Positions 9,201 to 15,296 of a stretch of 64,000 nucleotides of DNA are shown one piece after another. The DNA is from Planosporangium mesophilum (lineage in GTDB: Bacteria; Actinomycetota; Actinomycetes; Mycobacteriales; Micromonosporaceae), in NCBI RefSeq assembly GCF_016863255.1, contig NZ_BOON01000014.1, positions 1 through 64,000 on the forward strand, read 5' to 3'. The translations under genes and the position numbers were made by a program. The first letter of the stretch is position 1. Each line of letters starts with the position of its first letter. The notes beneath the pieces were generated by a model. It was not told the origin of the DNA. It made no database searches and was given only the letters and a program-made list of their open reading frames with translations.

Positions 9201-9572
9201 CTCCATCTGCTCGGTACCGTCGCCCGGGCCGAGGGCGACGCCGACGAGGCGCTGCGCCTGTTCACCGGCGCGCTGGTCCGCCGCCACGAGGTCGGCGACC
9301 GCGAGGACCTCGCCGCTTCGCTGGACAGCGTCGCCGGCCTGGTGGTCGACCGCGACCCGACCCTGGCGGCGCACCTGCTCGGCGCGGCCGACGGGGTACG
9401 GGACCGGCACCGGCTGCCGGCGCCGGCTGCCGGCGACGGGGAGGCCACCCTCGACGCGGTACGGGCCAGGCTCGGCGCGCCGCAGTTCACGTCGGCGTGG
9501 ACGACCGGTCGGGCCGCGCCGATCGGGCTGATCGTCGACCAGGCGCTCGACCTGGTCCCCTCAGCAGCCTGA
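6243..9572 (+). CDS. GGDEF - STAND ATPase - TPR signalling protein
   Basis: 1109 residues from the GTG at 6243 (the frame opens at 6186). Residues about 15-175 form a GGDEF diguanylate cyclase domain: FLFDVDFFKTVNDAYGH, then RGGD five residues before GGDEF (an intact RxxD inhibitory site) in LFRYGGDEFVLVLPG. About residues 190-390 are a degenerate NTPase-like linker (RVTGEPGAGYTRF). An AfsR/NB-ARC-like STAND module follows, with Walker A LVGPGGIGKTRLS (about 416), Walker B LLLLLDNFEQV, LVTSRQRL and GLPLAIELAAARI. The C-terminal 350 residues are TPR-like (ALGLAAIGSGRYAMATEHL and so on). No DNA-binding domain is seen. The GGDEF motif is intact, so c-di-GMP synthesis gated by the STAND-TPR part is a reasonable inference. 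It is cytoplasmic; no membrane segment is seen. Confidence 0.85.
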   Translation: MTSGPAHGPAQPVTDPVTGAYPRALLQPRLDEELARADRVGGSCSVFLFDVDFFKTVNDAYGHLRGDEVLRQLSERVKAVVRGGDALFRYGGDEFVLVLPGTDRAEAIGLALRLTEEIRATDFAGQPPLHLSISLGVATYPEDADDTVSLISCADRRNYLAKRRGRGGAVADDADTDTGTAISRLWERDAPMAAAQEFLTRLLTARRGALRVTGEPGAGYTRFLSEVATVARLRGFAVVPVSPGGDARPDAAEGAPVLLVSDLGDDQRAAEAVGRLLAGEDPPESLGLVYASTDAEPASVGLPLLAGAELAPWSPAALRIFLRHRLQGEPTRTLVNWLAGHSGGLPARAVGELERLRARGGLVATASGGWTLSPSMLGRPRRRGRLPVPMTKLVGRQRERIRVAELLAGGRLVTLVGPGGIGKTRLSLAVAGDVAESYDDGAVFVSLAETTRADLVVAAIARALEVAEAPGQPLLDSVTEHLAEARLLLLLDNFEQVMEAAGVVSELLAAAPGVTVLVTSRQRLSLYGEQVYPVPPLPLPDPRTLTGVEQALADSPALALFEQRARAADVDFALTPATLPVVAALCRRLDGLPLAIELAAARIDRLTPEELLVALAQHLDALGGGPRDLPERQQTLRGTIDWSFALLDEADQRLFTRLGVFAGGWTVEAAADVFAVAESSDVDLAPAGDLAARLAALADKSLIVGEPDGRYRMLETIRAYVVAKLASCPSAGAVRARHAVYYADLAERSAVGLTGPEQAAWASLLDCEYQNLRAAFATGDPDIAVRLCLGLWRYWMGGSRIGEGRGWLAQVLARTDTLTDAAAAKLLYAAAVLAACQDDHEEAYLLGTDGLRRAETAADPRAIAQARNALGLAAIGSGRYAMATEHLRESLAIWRALDAAPGMAIALGNLTKASLRLGDIDAADRYAHECLELERAAGNTRGIVLGLGCLGEIMLAKGDVRGARTALEESLSLSRTLGDLFGEATVLHLLGTVARAEGDADEALRLFTGALVRRHEVGDREDLAASLDSVAGLVVDRDPTLAAHLLGAADGVRDRHRLPAPAAGDGEATLDAVRARLGAPQFTSAWTTGRAAPIGLIVDQALDLVPSAA

Positions 9573-9604
9573 TCACCAGGGTCGATTCTGGGTATCGTCC
9601 CGGT

Positions 9605-10825
9605 ATGGCAGCCCGTACCGAGATCCTCGACATCGCCGGCCGGGAGGTGACGATCACCAATCCCGACAAGGTCTTCTTCCCGCAGACCGGACACACCAAG
9701 CTGGACCTCGTCCGGTACTACCTGGCGGTGGCCGACGGGGCGCTGCGCGGCGTGGGCGGCCGGCCGATGGCGCTCAAGCGGTACGTCAACGGCGTCGAGG
9801 GGGAGGCGTTCTACCAGAAGCGGGCGCCGCAGTCGCGTCCCGACTGGATCTCCACGGTCGAGCTGCGGTTCCCGTCCGGGCGCACCGCCGAGGAGATCGT
9901 GGTCCGCGACGCCGCCCAGCTCGCCTGGGTGATCAATCTCGGCTGCGTCGACCTGCACGCCCATCCCGTCCGGGCCGACGATCTGGAGCACCCCGACGAG
10001 CTGCGGGTGGACCTCGACCCGGTACCGGGGGTGTCCTGGGACCAGGTGCGGCGGGTGGCCCTGGTGGCCCGCGAGGTCCTCGCCGACTTCGGGCTGACCG
10101 GCTGGCCGAAGACCTCCGGCTCGCGGGGCATGCACGTGTACGCGCGGATCGAGCGGCGCTGGACGTTCCCCGAGGTCCGCCGCGCCGCGGTCGCGCTGGC
10201 GCGCGAGATCGAGCACCGGGTACCGGACGAGGCGACGAGCCGGTGGTGGAAGGAGGAGCGGCACGGCGTCTTCGTGGACTTCAACCAGAACGCGAAGGAT
10301 CGCACCACCGCGAGCGCGTACTCCGTGCGGCCCACACCGCACGGGCGGGTCTCGACGCCGCTGACCTGGGACGAGGTACCCGGCTGCGACCCGGCGACGT
10401 TCACTCTTGCCACCGTGCCGGCCCGGTACGCGCAGGTGGGTGATCCGTGGGCCGGCATCGACGACGCGGCCGGCTCCCTGGAGCCCCTGCTGCGACTGGC
10501 GCAGGAGCACAAGGAGGCCGGCCTCGACGAGGCGCCGCCGGAACGGGCCGGTACGGCCAAGGGCGGCCGCCGCCGGTCCACCATGCCGCTCATCGAGATC
10601 GCGCGGGCGGCCGGCCGGGACGAGGCCATGGCCGGCCTGGAGCGCTGGAAGGCCCGGTACCCGAAGGTCTGGACCTACCTCGAACCCTCCGACGTGCTGG
10701 TCGACTCGATGCGCGGTCGCAGCAGCACGTGGACCCGGATCCGGCTCAACCTGCGCCACGTACCGGAGGCGGAGCGACCACCTCAGGAGGCCCTCGACGT
10801 CGACTTCGACCCGTGGAAGGGGTAG
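9605..10825 (+). CDS. LigD-type polymerase (archaeo-eukaryotic primase family), stand-alone
   Basis: 406 residues from ATG 9605. Residues about 1-290 match the polymerase domain of LigD: ITNPDKVFFPQTGHTK at the N-terminus, the metal-binding ELRVDLDPVPG (Asp-x-Asp), the nucleotide-binding SGSRGMHVYARI and the third aspartate in GVFVDFNQNAKDRTTASAYS. The family adds nucleotides during non-homologous end joining with Ku and a ligase. No ligase or phosphoesterase domain is fused and no ku gene is nearby. The tail (WTYLEPSDVLVDSMRGRSST) is an extra region of about 100 residues seen in the longer actinobacterial members. The next gene, a hemerythrin protein, starts 9 bp downstream, so the two are probably co-transcribed. 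Confidence 0.88.
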   Translation: MAARTEILDIAGREVTITNPDKVFFPQTGHTKLDLVRYYLAVADGALRGVGGRPMALKRYVNGVEGEAFYQKRAPQSRPDWISTVELRFPSGRTAEEIVVRDAAQLAWVINLGCVDLHAHPVRADDLEHPDELRVDLDPVPGVSWDQVRRVALVAREVLADFGLTGWPKTSGSRGMHVYARIERRWTFPEVRRAAVALAREIEHRVPDEATSRWWKEERHGVFVDFNQNAKDRTTASAYSVRPTPHGRVSTPLTWDEVPGCDPATFTLATVPARYAQVGDPWAGIDDAAGSLEPLLRLAQEHKEAGLDEAPPERAGTAKGGRRRSTMPLIEIARAAGRDEAMAGLERWKARYPKVWTYLEPSDVLVDSMRGRSSTWTRIRLNLRHVPEAERPPQEALDVDFDPWKG

Positions 10826-10834
10826 GTACCGGGC

Positions 10835-11338
10835 ATGGACGACATCACCGCACTCATCCTCGACGATCATCACGCCTTCCGCCGCGGCTTCGCCCGGCTC
10901 GACGACACCACGGACCGGCGGGAACTGGCGGCGGTGTGGAGCCAGCTCGCCACCCACCTGGAGATCCACGCCGAGGCGGAGGAGGAGATCCTCTACCCGC
11001 ACCTGCTCAGGCGCGGCGAGCCGGGCGCCGCGGAGGAGGAGACCGAGGACGCCATCCGCGACCACAACAACATCCGCGACGCCGTCGTCGAGGCCAACCG
11101 GCATCCGGTCGGGTCCGACGAGTGGTGGGCGGGGGTCTGGAAGGCCCGTACCGAGAACAGCGAGCACCTGGCCGAGGAGGAGGACCAGGCGCTGCCGGAC
11201 TTCCGCAAGCACGCGAGCGTGGACCTGCGCGCCGAGCTCGCCAGGAAGTGGCTCGTCTTCTACGGAGAGCACCCCTGCGGCAAGGGCCTGAAGATCAGGG
11301 ACAAGGATCCCGAAAAGTACGTCGAAACGCTCCGATGA
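10835..11338 (+). CDS. Hemerythrin-like (HHE) domain protein
   Basis: 167 residues. The HHE cation-binding pattern is clear: LDDHHAFRRGF near residue 8, HLEIHAEAEEEILYPHLL near 41, DHNNIRDAV near 72 and SEHLAEEEDQALP near 110. The His and Glu residues would hold a di-iron site that binds oxygen or nitric oxide, or senses redox state. The protein is soluble and cytoplasmic. It follows the LigD-type polymerase by 9 bp, so an operon is likely; the functional link (oxidative damage and break repair) is an inference only. The C-terminus RDKDPEKYVETLR is common to actinobacterial members of this group. Confidence 0.85.
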   Translation: MDDITALILDDHHAFRRGFARLDDTTDRRELAAVWSQLATHLEIHAEAEEEILYPHLLRRGEPGAAEEETEDAIRDHNNIRDAVVEANRHPVGSDEWWAGVWKARTENSEHLAEEEDQALPDFRKHASVDLRAELARKWLVFYGEHPCGKGLKIRDKDPEKYVETLR

Positions 11339-11379
11339 CCTGCTGAGCGCCGGCACCGGGTCGATGCCATCATCGAACG

Positions 11380-12000
11380 GTGCTGGCCAGGGCATGGTGC
11401 GCGGTGTCCACCGCGGTGCTGATCGCCGTCTCGGCGTGCGGTGACCGTCCGCTCAAGCGCGGCGACAGTGCGGGCTGGACCGTGACGATCTTCTACACCG
11501 CCGTGCAGGCGCACCACTCGGGCTTCCCGGCCAAGGTCACGGGCTGCCGCAGCATCGACTGCGAGTACGGCGGCGACGACCTCGGCACGTACCCGGCCGA
11601 CTTCGTCGCCGCCGTCCACGACCAGGGCACCGGCCGCACCGCCTCCGGCCGGTACCTCAACTGGTCGTACGACGTCGGGTACTGGCTGGACGACGCGCCG
11701 CGCGACGGCTCCGGCCGGCGGCTGCGCCCGTTCGAGTCGGCCGTCGCCGACCGGGACGTCCTGGCGGCCGCCACCCGGTTCACGATCTCGGACTGCGGCC
11801 GCGCCGACGACGGCAGGACGCTGCCGGCGGAGATCTGCGCGAAACTGCGGGCCGCGCGCTGGACCGTCGTCGACGAGTTCACCCCCGGCCTGGGCGGCCG
11901 GCGCAAGACCGACGTGTACATCGGCGAGGAGACCGGCAGCGACTTCACCGACGGGCCCTGGTACACGACGTTCGAGGAGGCCGCGCTGCACGTCGGCTAG
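11380..12000 (+). CDS. Putative lipoprotein, unknown function
   Basis: 206 residues from GTG 11380. The N-terminus RAWCAVSTAVLIAVSACGD is a lipoprotein signal with lipobox VSAC, so the mature protein is tethered to the outer face of the membrane from Cys-20. The body holds FYTAVQAHHSG, LGTYPADFVAAVHDQGTG, ATRFTISDCG and DVYIGEETGSDF. The last features hint at a double-psi beta-barrel (3D-type) fold, but I cannot confirm this. Its 3' end lies 10 bp from the end of rnz on the opposite strand, with no hairpin between. Confidence 0.65.
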   Translation: MLARAWCAVSTAVLIAVSACGDRPLKRGDSAGWTVTIFYTAVQAHHSGFPAKVTGCRSIDCEYGGDDLGTYPADFVAAVHDQGTGRTASGRYLNWSYDVGYWLDDAPRDGSGRRLRPFESAVADRDVLAAATRFTISDCGRADDGRTLPAEICAKLRAARWTVVDEFTPGLGGRRKTDVYIGEETGSDFTDGPWYTTFEEAALHVG

Positions 12001-12010
12001 CGGATACCCG

Positions 12011-12943
12011 CTACCGGCGGGGCGGCACCGGGATCCGGTCGAGGTCCGAGGCGACCACGATGTCGCCGGAGAACTCCTCGGCCGCCTCCGCCCCGAACGC
12101 GGTCGGATCGGTGTAGCGCTGCGAGAAGTGGGTGAGCACCAGGCGGCGTACGCCCGACTCGGCCGCCACCCGCGCGGCCTGCTTCGCGGTGAGGTGACCG
12201 TACTCGCGCGCCAGGCCTGAGTCGGCGTGCAGGAAGGTCGACTCGATGACGAGCAGGTCGACGCCCTCGGCCAGGGCGTAGACGGCGTCGCAGAGCCGGG
12301 TGTCCATGACGAACGCGAACCGCTGCCCGGGCCGGGGCTCGCTGACGTCGGCAATGTCGACACGGTCGGCGGCGCCGACACTGCCGGCGCCGGCGATCCA
12401 ACCTTGCCGTTGCAGCTCACCGATGCGCGGCCCGGAGATGCCGGCCGCCGCGAGCCGGTCCGGGAGCATCCGCCGGCCGTCCGGCTCGACCAGGCGGTAC
12501 CCGTACGCCTCGACCGGGTGGTCGAGCCGGCGCGCCTCCAGCCGCCCGAAGTCGCCGACCGCGACGACCGTCTCGGCCCCGGACACCGGCTCCTCGCGCA
12601 GGTCGGCCGTCTCGTGGAAGGCGCTGGCGCGGCGCAGCCGGGCGAAGTACTCCCGACCGGAGGCCGGGTAGTGGGCGTGGACGGGGTGCGGCACCCGGTC
12701 CAGGGACAGTCGCTGCACCACCCCCGGCACCCCCAGGCAGTGGTCACCGTGGAAGTGGCTCACGCAGATCCGGGTGACCGCGCTGGTGGAGACCCCGGCG
12801 AACAGCATCTGCCGCTGGGTGCCCTCACCCGGGTCGAACAGCAGCCCCTCGCGGTCCCAGCGCAGGAGGTAGCCGTTGTGGTTGCGGTACCGGCTCGGCA
12901 CCTGGCTGCCGGTACCGAGGACGACCAGTTCACGCACGGACAT
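12011..12943 (-). CDS. rnz: Ribonuclease Z
   Basis: 310 residues. The metallo-beta-lactamase motif [10 protein letters not shown] near residue 63, the N-terminus [20 protein letters not shown], the family block [23 protein letters not shown] (Asp ligand), LLVIESTFL and the C-terminal HFSQRY identify RNase Z. The enzyme cuts the 3' trailer of tRNA precursors in the cytoplasm, using two zinc ions. The length is normal for the family (about 305). It diverges from the HAD phosphatase gene with only 11 bp between the start codons, so both promoters must lie partly inside the neighbouring coding sequence. Confidence 0.93.
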   Translation of the reverse strand: MSVRELVVLGTGSQVPSRYRNHNGYLLRWDREGLLFDPGEGTQRQMLFAGVSTSAVTRICVSHFHGDHCLGVPGVVQRLSLDRVPHPVHAHYPASGREYFARLRRASAFHETADLREEPVSGAETVVAVGDFGRLEARRLDHPVEAYGYRLVEPDGRRMLPDRLAAAGISGPRIGELQRQGWIAGAGSVGAADRVDIADVSEPRPGQRFAFVMDTRLCDAVYALAEGVDLLVIESTFLHADSGLAREYGHLTAKQAARVAAESGVRRLVLTHFSQRYTDPTAFGAEAAEEFSGDIVVASDLDRIPVPPRR

Positions 12944-12954
12944 ACGCTACTGGC

Positions 12955-13644
12955 GTGATCGTGGACCTGGAGTGCGAGGCCGTACTGTTCGACCTGGACG
13001 GTGTCCTGGTCGACTCGCTCGGCGTGGCCGAGCGCATCCTGCGCGACTGGGCGGCGGAGCACGGGGTCGACGGTGATCACGCGGTGGCGCTGTCGCACGG
13101 CCGGCGCGACGTCGACCTGATCGCGTTGCTGGCGCCGGACCTGGACGTGGCGGCCGAGGTCGCGTGGATCGTGGATCGCGAGGAGCGCGCGGTCGACGGG
13201 ATCACGGCGATGCCCGGTGCGCTCGACCTGCTCGCCGCGGTGCCGCCGGGGCGGTGGGCGGTCGTGACCTCGGGCGCCCGGGCCGTGGCGCGGGCCCGGA
13301 TGGGGGCCGCCCGGCTACCCGAGCCGGCGCACCTGGTCGCGGCCGAGGACGTCCGGCGGGGCAAGCCCGATCCGGAGCCTTACCTGCGCGGGGCGCGGCT
13401 GCTCGGCGTCGCGGCGGAACGCTGCGTCGTCATCGAGGACGCCATGTCCGGGGTACGGGCGGCGCTCGCGGCGGGCATGCGCTGCGTGGGCGTCGGCGCC
13501 GAGGTGGTGCCGTCGGCCGTGACGCTGCACGTGGCGAACCTGAACGAGCTGAGCGCGGTCGTCGACGGTGGCGTTATTTCTCTTTCGGCCACTGCGGCAT
13601 CTTCGCGATCGACTCGGCGATCTGGTGCACCTCACGCGGGTTAG
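12955..13644 (+). CDS. HAD-superfamily phosphatase (sugar-phosphatase type)
   Basis: 229 residues. HAD motif I is VLFDLDGVLVDS (nucleophile Asp near residue 14), motif II VVTSGAR, motif III Lys in VRRGKPDPEPYL and motif IV VVIEDAMSGVRAAL. The small helical cap after motif I fits beta-phosphoglucomutase or sugar-phosphate phosphatases of subfamily I. The substrate is unknown. GTG 12955 is used; a GTG at 12961 is equally possible. The last 70 bp overlap the convergent small gene at 13574-13822, and the C-terminal 25 residues (SLSATAASSRSTRRSG) look like read-through rather than fold, so a recently lost stop is likely. Confidence 0.8.
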   Translation: MIVDLECEAVLFDLDGVLVDSLGVAERILRDWAAEHGVDGDHAVALSHGRRDVDLIALLAPDLDVAAEVAWIVDREERAVDGITAMPGALDLLAAVPPGRWAVVTSGARAVARARMGAARLPEPAHLVAAEDVRRGKPDPEPYLRGARLLGVAAERCVVIEDAMSGVRAALAAGMRCVGVGAEVVPSAVTLHVANLNELSAVVDGGVISLSATAASSRSTRRSGAPHAG

Positions 13645-13822
13645 GGTTCACCCCGAGCCCGCGCAGCCGCTCGGTGAGTATCTTGGCGACCTCCTGCTCC
13701 GGCGAGCCGGCGTGGCTGGTCACCACCTGGGCGACGACGTACTGCAGGCGCTGCGCGACCTGCGCCTGATACGGCGACAACGAGACGCGGTCCAGGGTGA
13801 CCGCGGGGATCTTCTGCTCCAT
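13574..13822 (-). CDS. Small conserved hypothetical protein, 82 aa
   Basis: Not recognised beyond resembling small actinomycete proteins of this type. It reads as a helical protein (YQAQVAQRLQYVVAQVV; PEQEVAKILTERLRGLG; EVHQIAESIAKM) without membrane segments. The start ATG at 13822 has no strong ribosome site. Its 3' end overlaps the last 70 bp of the HAD phosphatase gene on the opposite strand. Codon use is normal for the window. It is the only frame in 13650-13822 with the expected third-position bias. Confidence 0.6.
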   Translation of the reverse strand: MEQKIPAVTLDRVSLSPYQAQVAQRLQYVVAQVVTSHAGSPEQEVAKILTERLRGLGVNPNPREVHQIAESIAKMPQWPKEK

Positions 13823-13861
13823 GGGTTCAGAAAATAGTCATCGATGCGTACGGAACAAGAA

Positions 13862-13893
13862 GTGGCGGCCAGCCGCAACCGGTTAGCCGCCAC
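13862..13893 (-). terminator. Hairpin after the integral membrane protein gene
   Basis: GTGGCGGC at 13862-13869 pairs with GCCGCCAC at 13886-13893 around a 16-base spacer that itself contains CCGG. It lies just past the stop of the minus-strand membrane protein gene (13917) and before the 82-residue gene, so it probably ends that transcript. Confidence 0.5.
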
Positions 13894-13916
13894 CTTGCAC
13901 CCGACACGTCCCCCGC

Positions 13917-14885
13917 TCAGCCGGACAGCAGTCGGCCGATCGTGGTAACGAGGTCGCCGTAGAACGTCCCGTCGAGGTTGCGGAAAAGCTCGAACTTCTC
14001 GCCCGGGCTGCCGAAGAACGGCCGCAGCGTCCAGCCGAGCTGGGTGCCGACGAAGCCGAACAGCAGGATCCAGATGTACAGCAGCGTCATGCTCGTCGGC
14101 CGCTGGCCGGCGGGCGGCTGCGGCTGCACCGGCCGCGGGCGGTCGGCCGGGAACTGCACCCGGACCGGGGGCGCCGTCGGCAGGTGCTGGGCGACCGCCA
14201 CGGTCCCGTCGACCGTCGCGCCGTCGCCGGCCGCTGCCGCCAGCACCTTCTCGGGCTCTTTCACCTCGGCCGGCGCGGCGACCGCGCGCCTGGCCTCGGC
14301 CTCGACGGCGGCCAGGTGCTCCTGATGGTCGTTGAGCATGCGCATCCCGGCCGTCAGGAACCGGAGGCCGACGAACGCCGTGAGCACCAGGATGCACACG
14401 TTGAGCAGCTTGAAGAACGAGTAGCTGTGCGCGCTGATCAGGAAGAACAGGCTGATCGGGGCGAACGCGAGCGTCAGCACCGAGGTGACGGTGACGGCCA
14501 CCATGATCAGCGTCACCGTCTGGAGCACCGACAGGCGGGCGCCGAAGACCAGGTTGAACAGGTACAGCGTGGGGAGGCAGATGGCCAGCGTGGCGAGGAA
14601 CAGCAGCGGTAGCTTCACGGCCGAGGAGAGCGCCTGTAGCCAGCCGTAGTTGGCGCCGAGGACCGCACCGTAGATCGCCAGGCTCACCGCGGAGGTACCG
14701 AGCATCTGGCCGGTCAGTTGGCGCAGCCCCTGCTCGTCGATGATCTGTCGCCAGAGCCCGTCCCGGTCTCGCAGAATCCGCTCGATGACCAGAAGACCCG
14801 ATTGCTGCTGCTCCACATGCCCTCCGACTGGCTCCGGGGTGGATGTCGCGTGGACGACAGCCGGAGAGTACCGGCGCCGGCGCAT
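13917..14885 (-). CDS. Integral membrane protein, unknown function
   Basis: Start ATG 14885 has AAGGGGG about 9 bases upstream, giving 322 residues. Hydrophobic segments include SAVSLAIYGAVLGANYGW, LPLLFLATLAICLPTLYLF, VTLIMVAVTVTSVLTLAFA, LLNVCILVLTAFVGLRFL and, after a long Ala/Pro-rich charged loop (about residues 195-270), a last helix LLYIWILLFGFVGTQLGW. It probably has six membrane helices with a disordered loop. The family is not recognised. It diverges from the DUF1707 gene about 105 bp away. Confidence 0.7.
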   Translation of the reverse strand: MRRRRYSPAVVHATSTPEPVGGHVEQQQSGLLVIERILRDRDGLWRQIIDEQGLRQLTGQMLGTSAVSLAIYGAVLGANYGWLQALSSAVKLPLLFLATLAICLPTLYLFNLVFGARLSVLQTVTLIMVAVTVTSVLTLAFAPISLFFLISAHSYSFFKLLNVCILVLTAFVGLRFLTAGMRMLNDHQEHLAAVEAEARRAVAAPAEVKEPEKVLAAAAGDGATVDGTVAVAQHLPTAPPVRVQFPADRPRPVQPQPPAGQRPTSMTLLYIWILLFGFVGTQLGWTLRPFFGSPGEKFELFRNLDGTFYGDLVTTIGRLLSG

Positions 14886-14990
14886 CCGCGCTGCCCCCTT
14901 ACGCTGCGGCGATGATGCGGTCACGCATGTGCCACGGTCGATGTGACCGCCGGTCGGGGCGATAGCCTGTCCGGCGAGGGGGTGTGCGCT

Positions 14991-15257
14991 GTGGACGGTC
15001 TTCGGGTCTCGGACGCCGATCGGATGCGGGTCGTGGCCGCCCTCGAGCGGCACACCGCCGCCGGCCGGCTCAGCCTCGACGAGTTCTCCGACCGGGTCGG
15101 CCGGGCGCTCGCCGCGGCGACCCGCCACGACCTCGCGCGGGTCACCAGCGACCTGCCGGCCGAGCCGGCGTCGCAGTCGCGCCAACTGCTGCTGGCGTTC
15201 CTGCTGGCGATGCTGACCATGGCCGGGCTCGCGCTGGTCCTCGTCCTGGGGCGCTAG
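14991..15257 (+). CDS. DUF1707 (SHOCT-like) membrane protein
   Basis: 88 residues from GTG 14991 (GAGGGGG 9 bases upstream); a GTG at 14982 is also in frame. The N-terminal half reads LRVSDADRMRVVAALERHTA, then GRLSLDEFSDRVGRALAA and LARVTSDLP, the DUF1707 pattern found in many actinobacterial membrane-associated proteins. One C-terminal membrane helix follows (LLLAFLLAMLTMAGLALVLVL). The function is unknown; such domains are usually single-pass with the N-terminus in the cytoplasm. It converges on the SpoIIE phosphatase gene. Confidence 0.8.
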   Translation: MDGLRVSDADRMRVVAALERHTAAGRLSLDEFSDRVGRALAAATRHDLARVTSDLPAEPASQSRQLLLAFLLAMLTMAGLALVLVLGR

Positions 15258-15296
15258 GTCGGGGTCCTGGGGCGCCGGGCTCCGGGGCGTCGATCT

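Noticed and set aside
8465-11395. A minus-strand open frame of 976 codons opposite the GGDEF-STAND, LigD-type and hemerythrin genes
   Set aside because: No recognisable fold, and it crosses three real genes with clear motifs.
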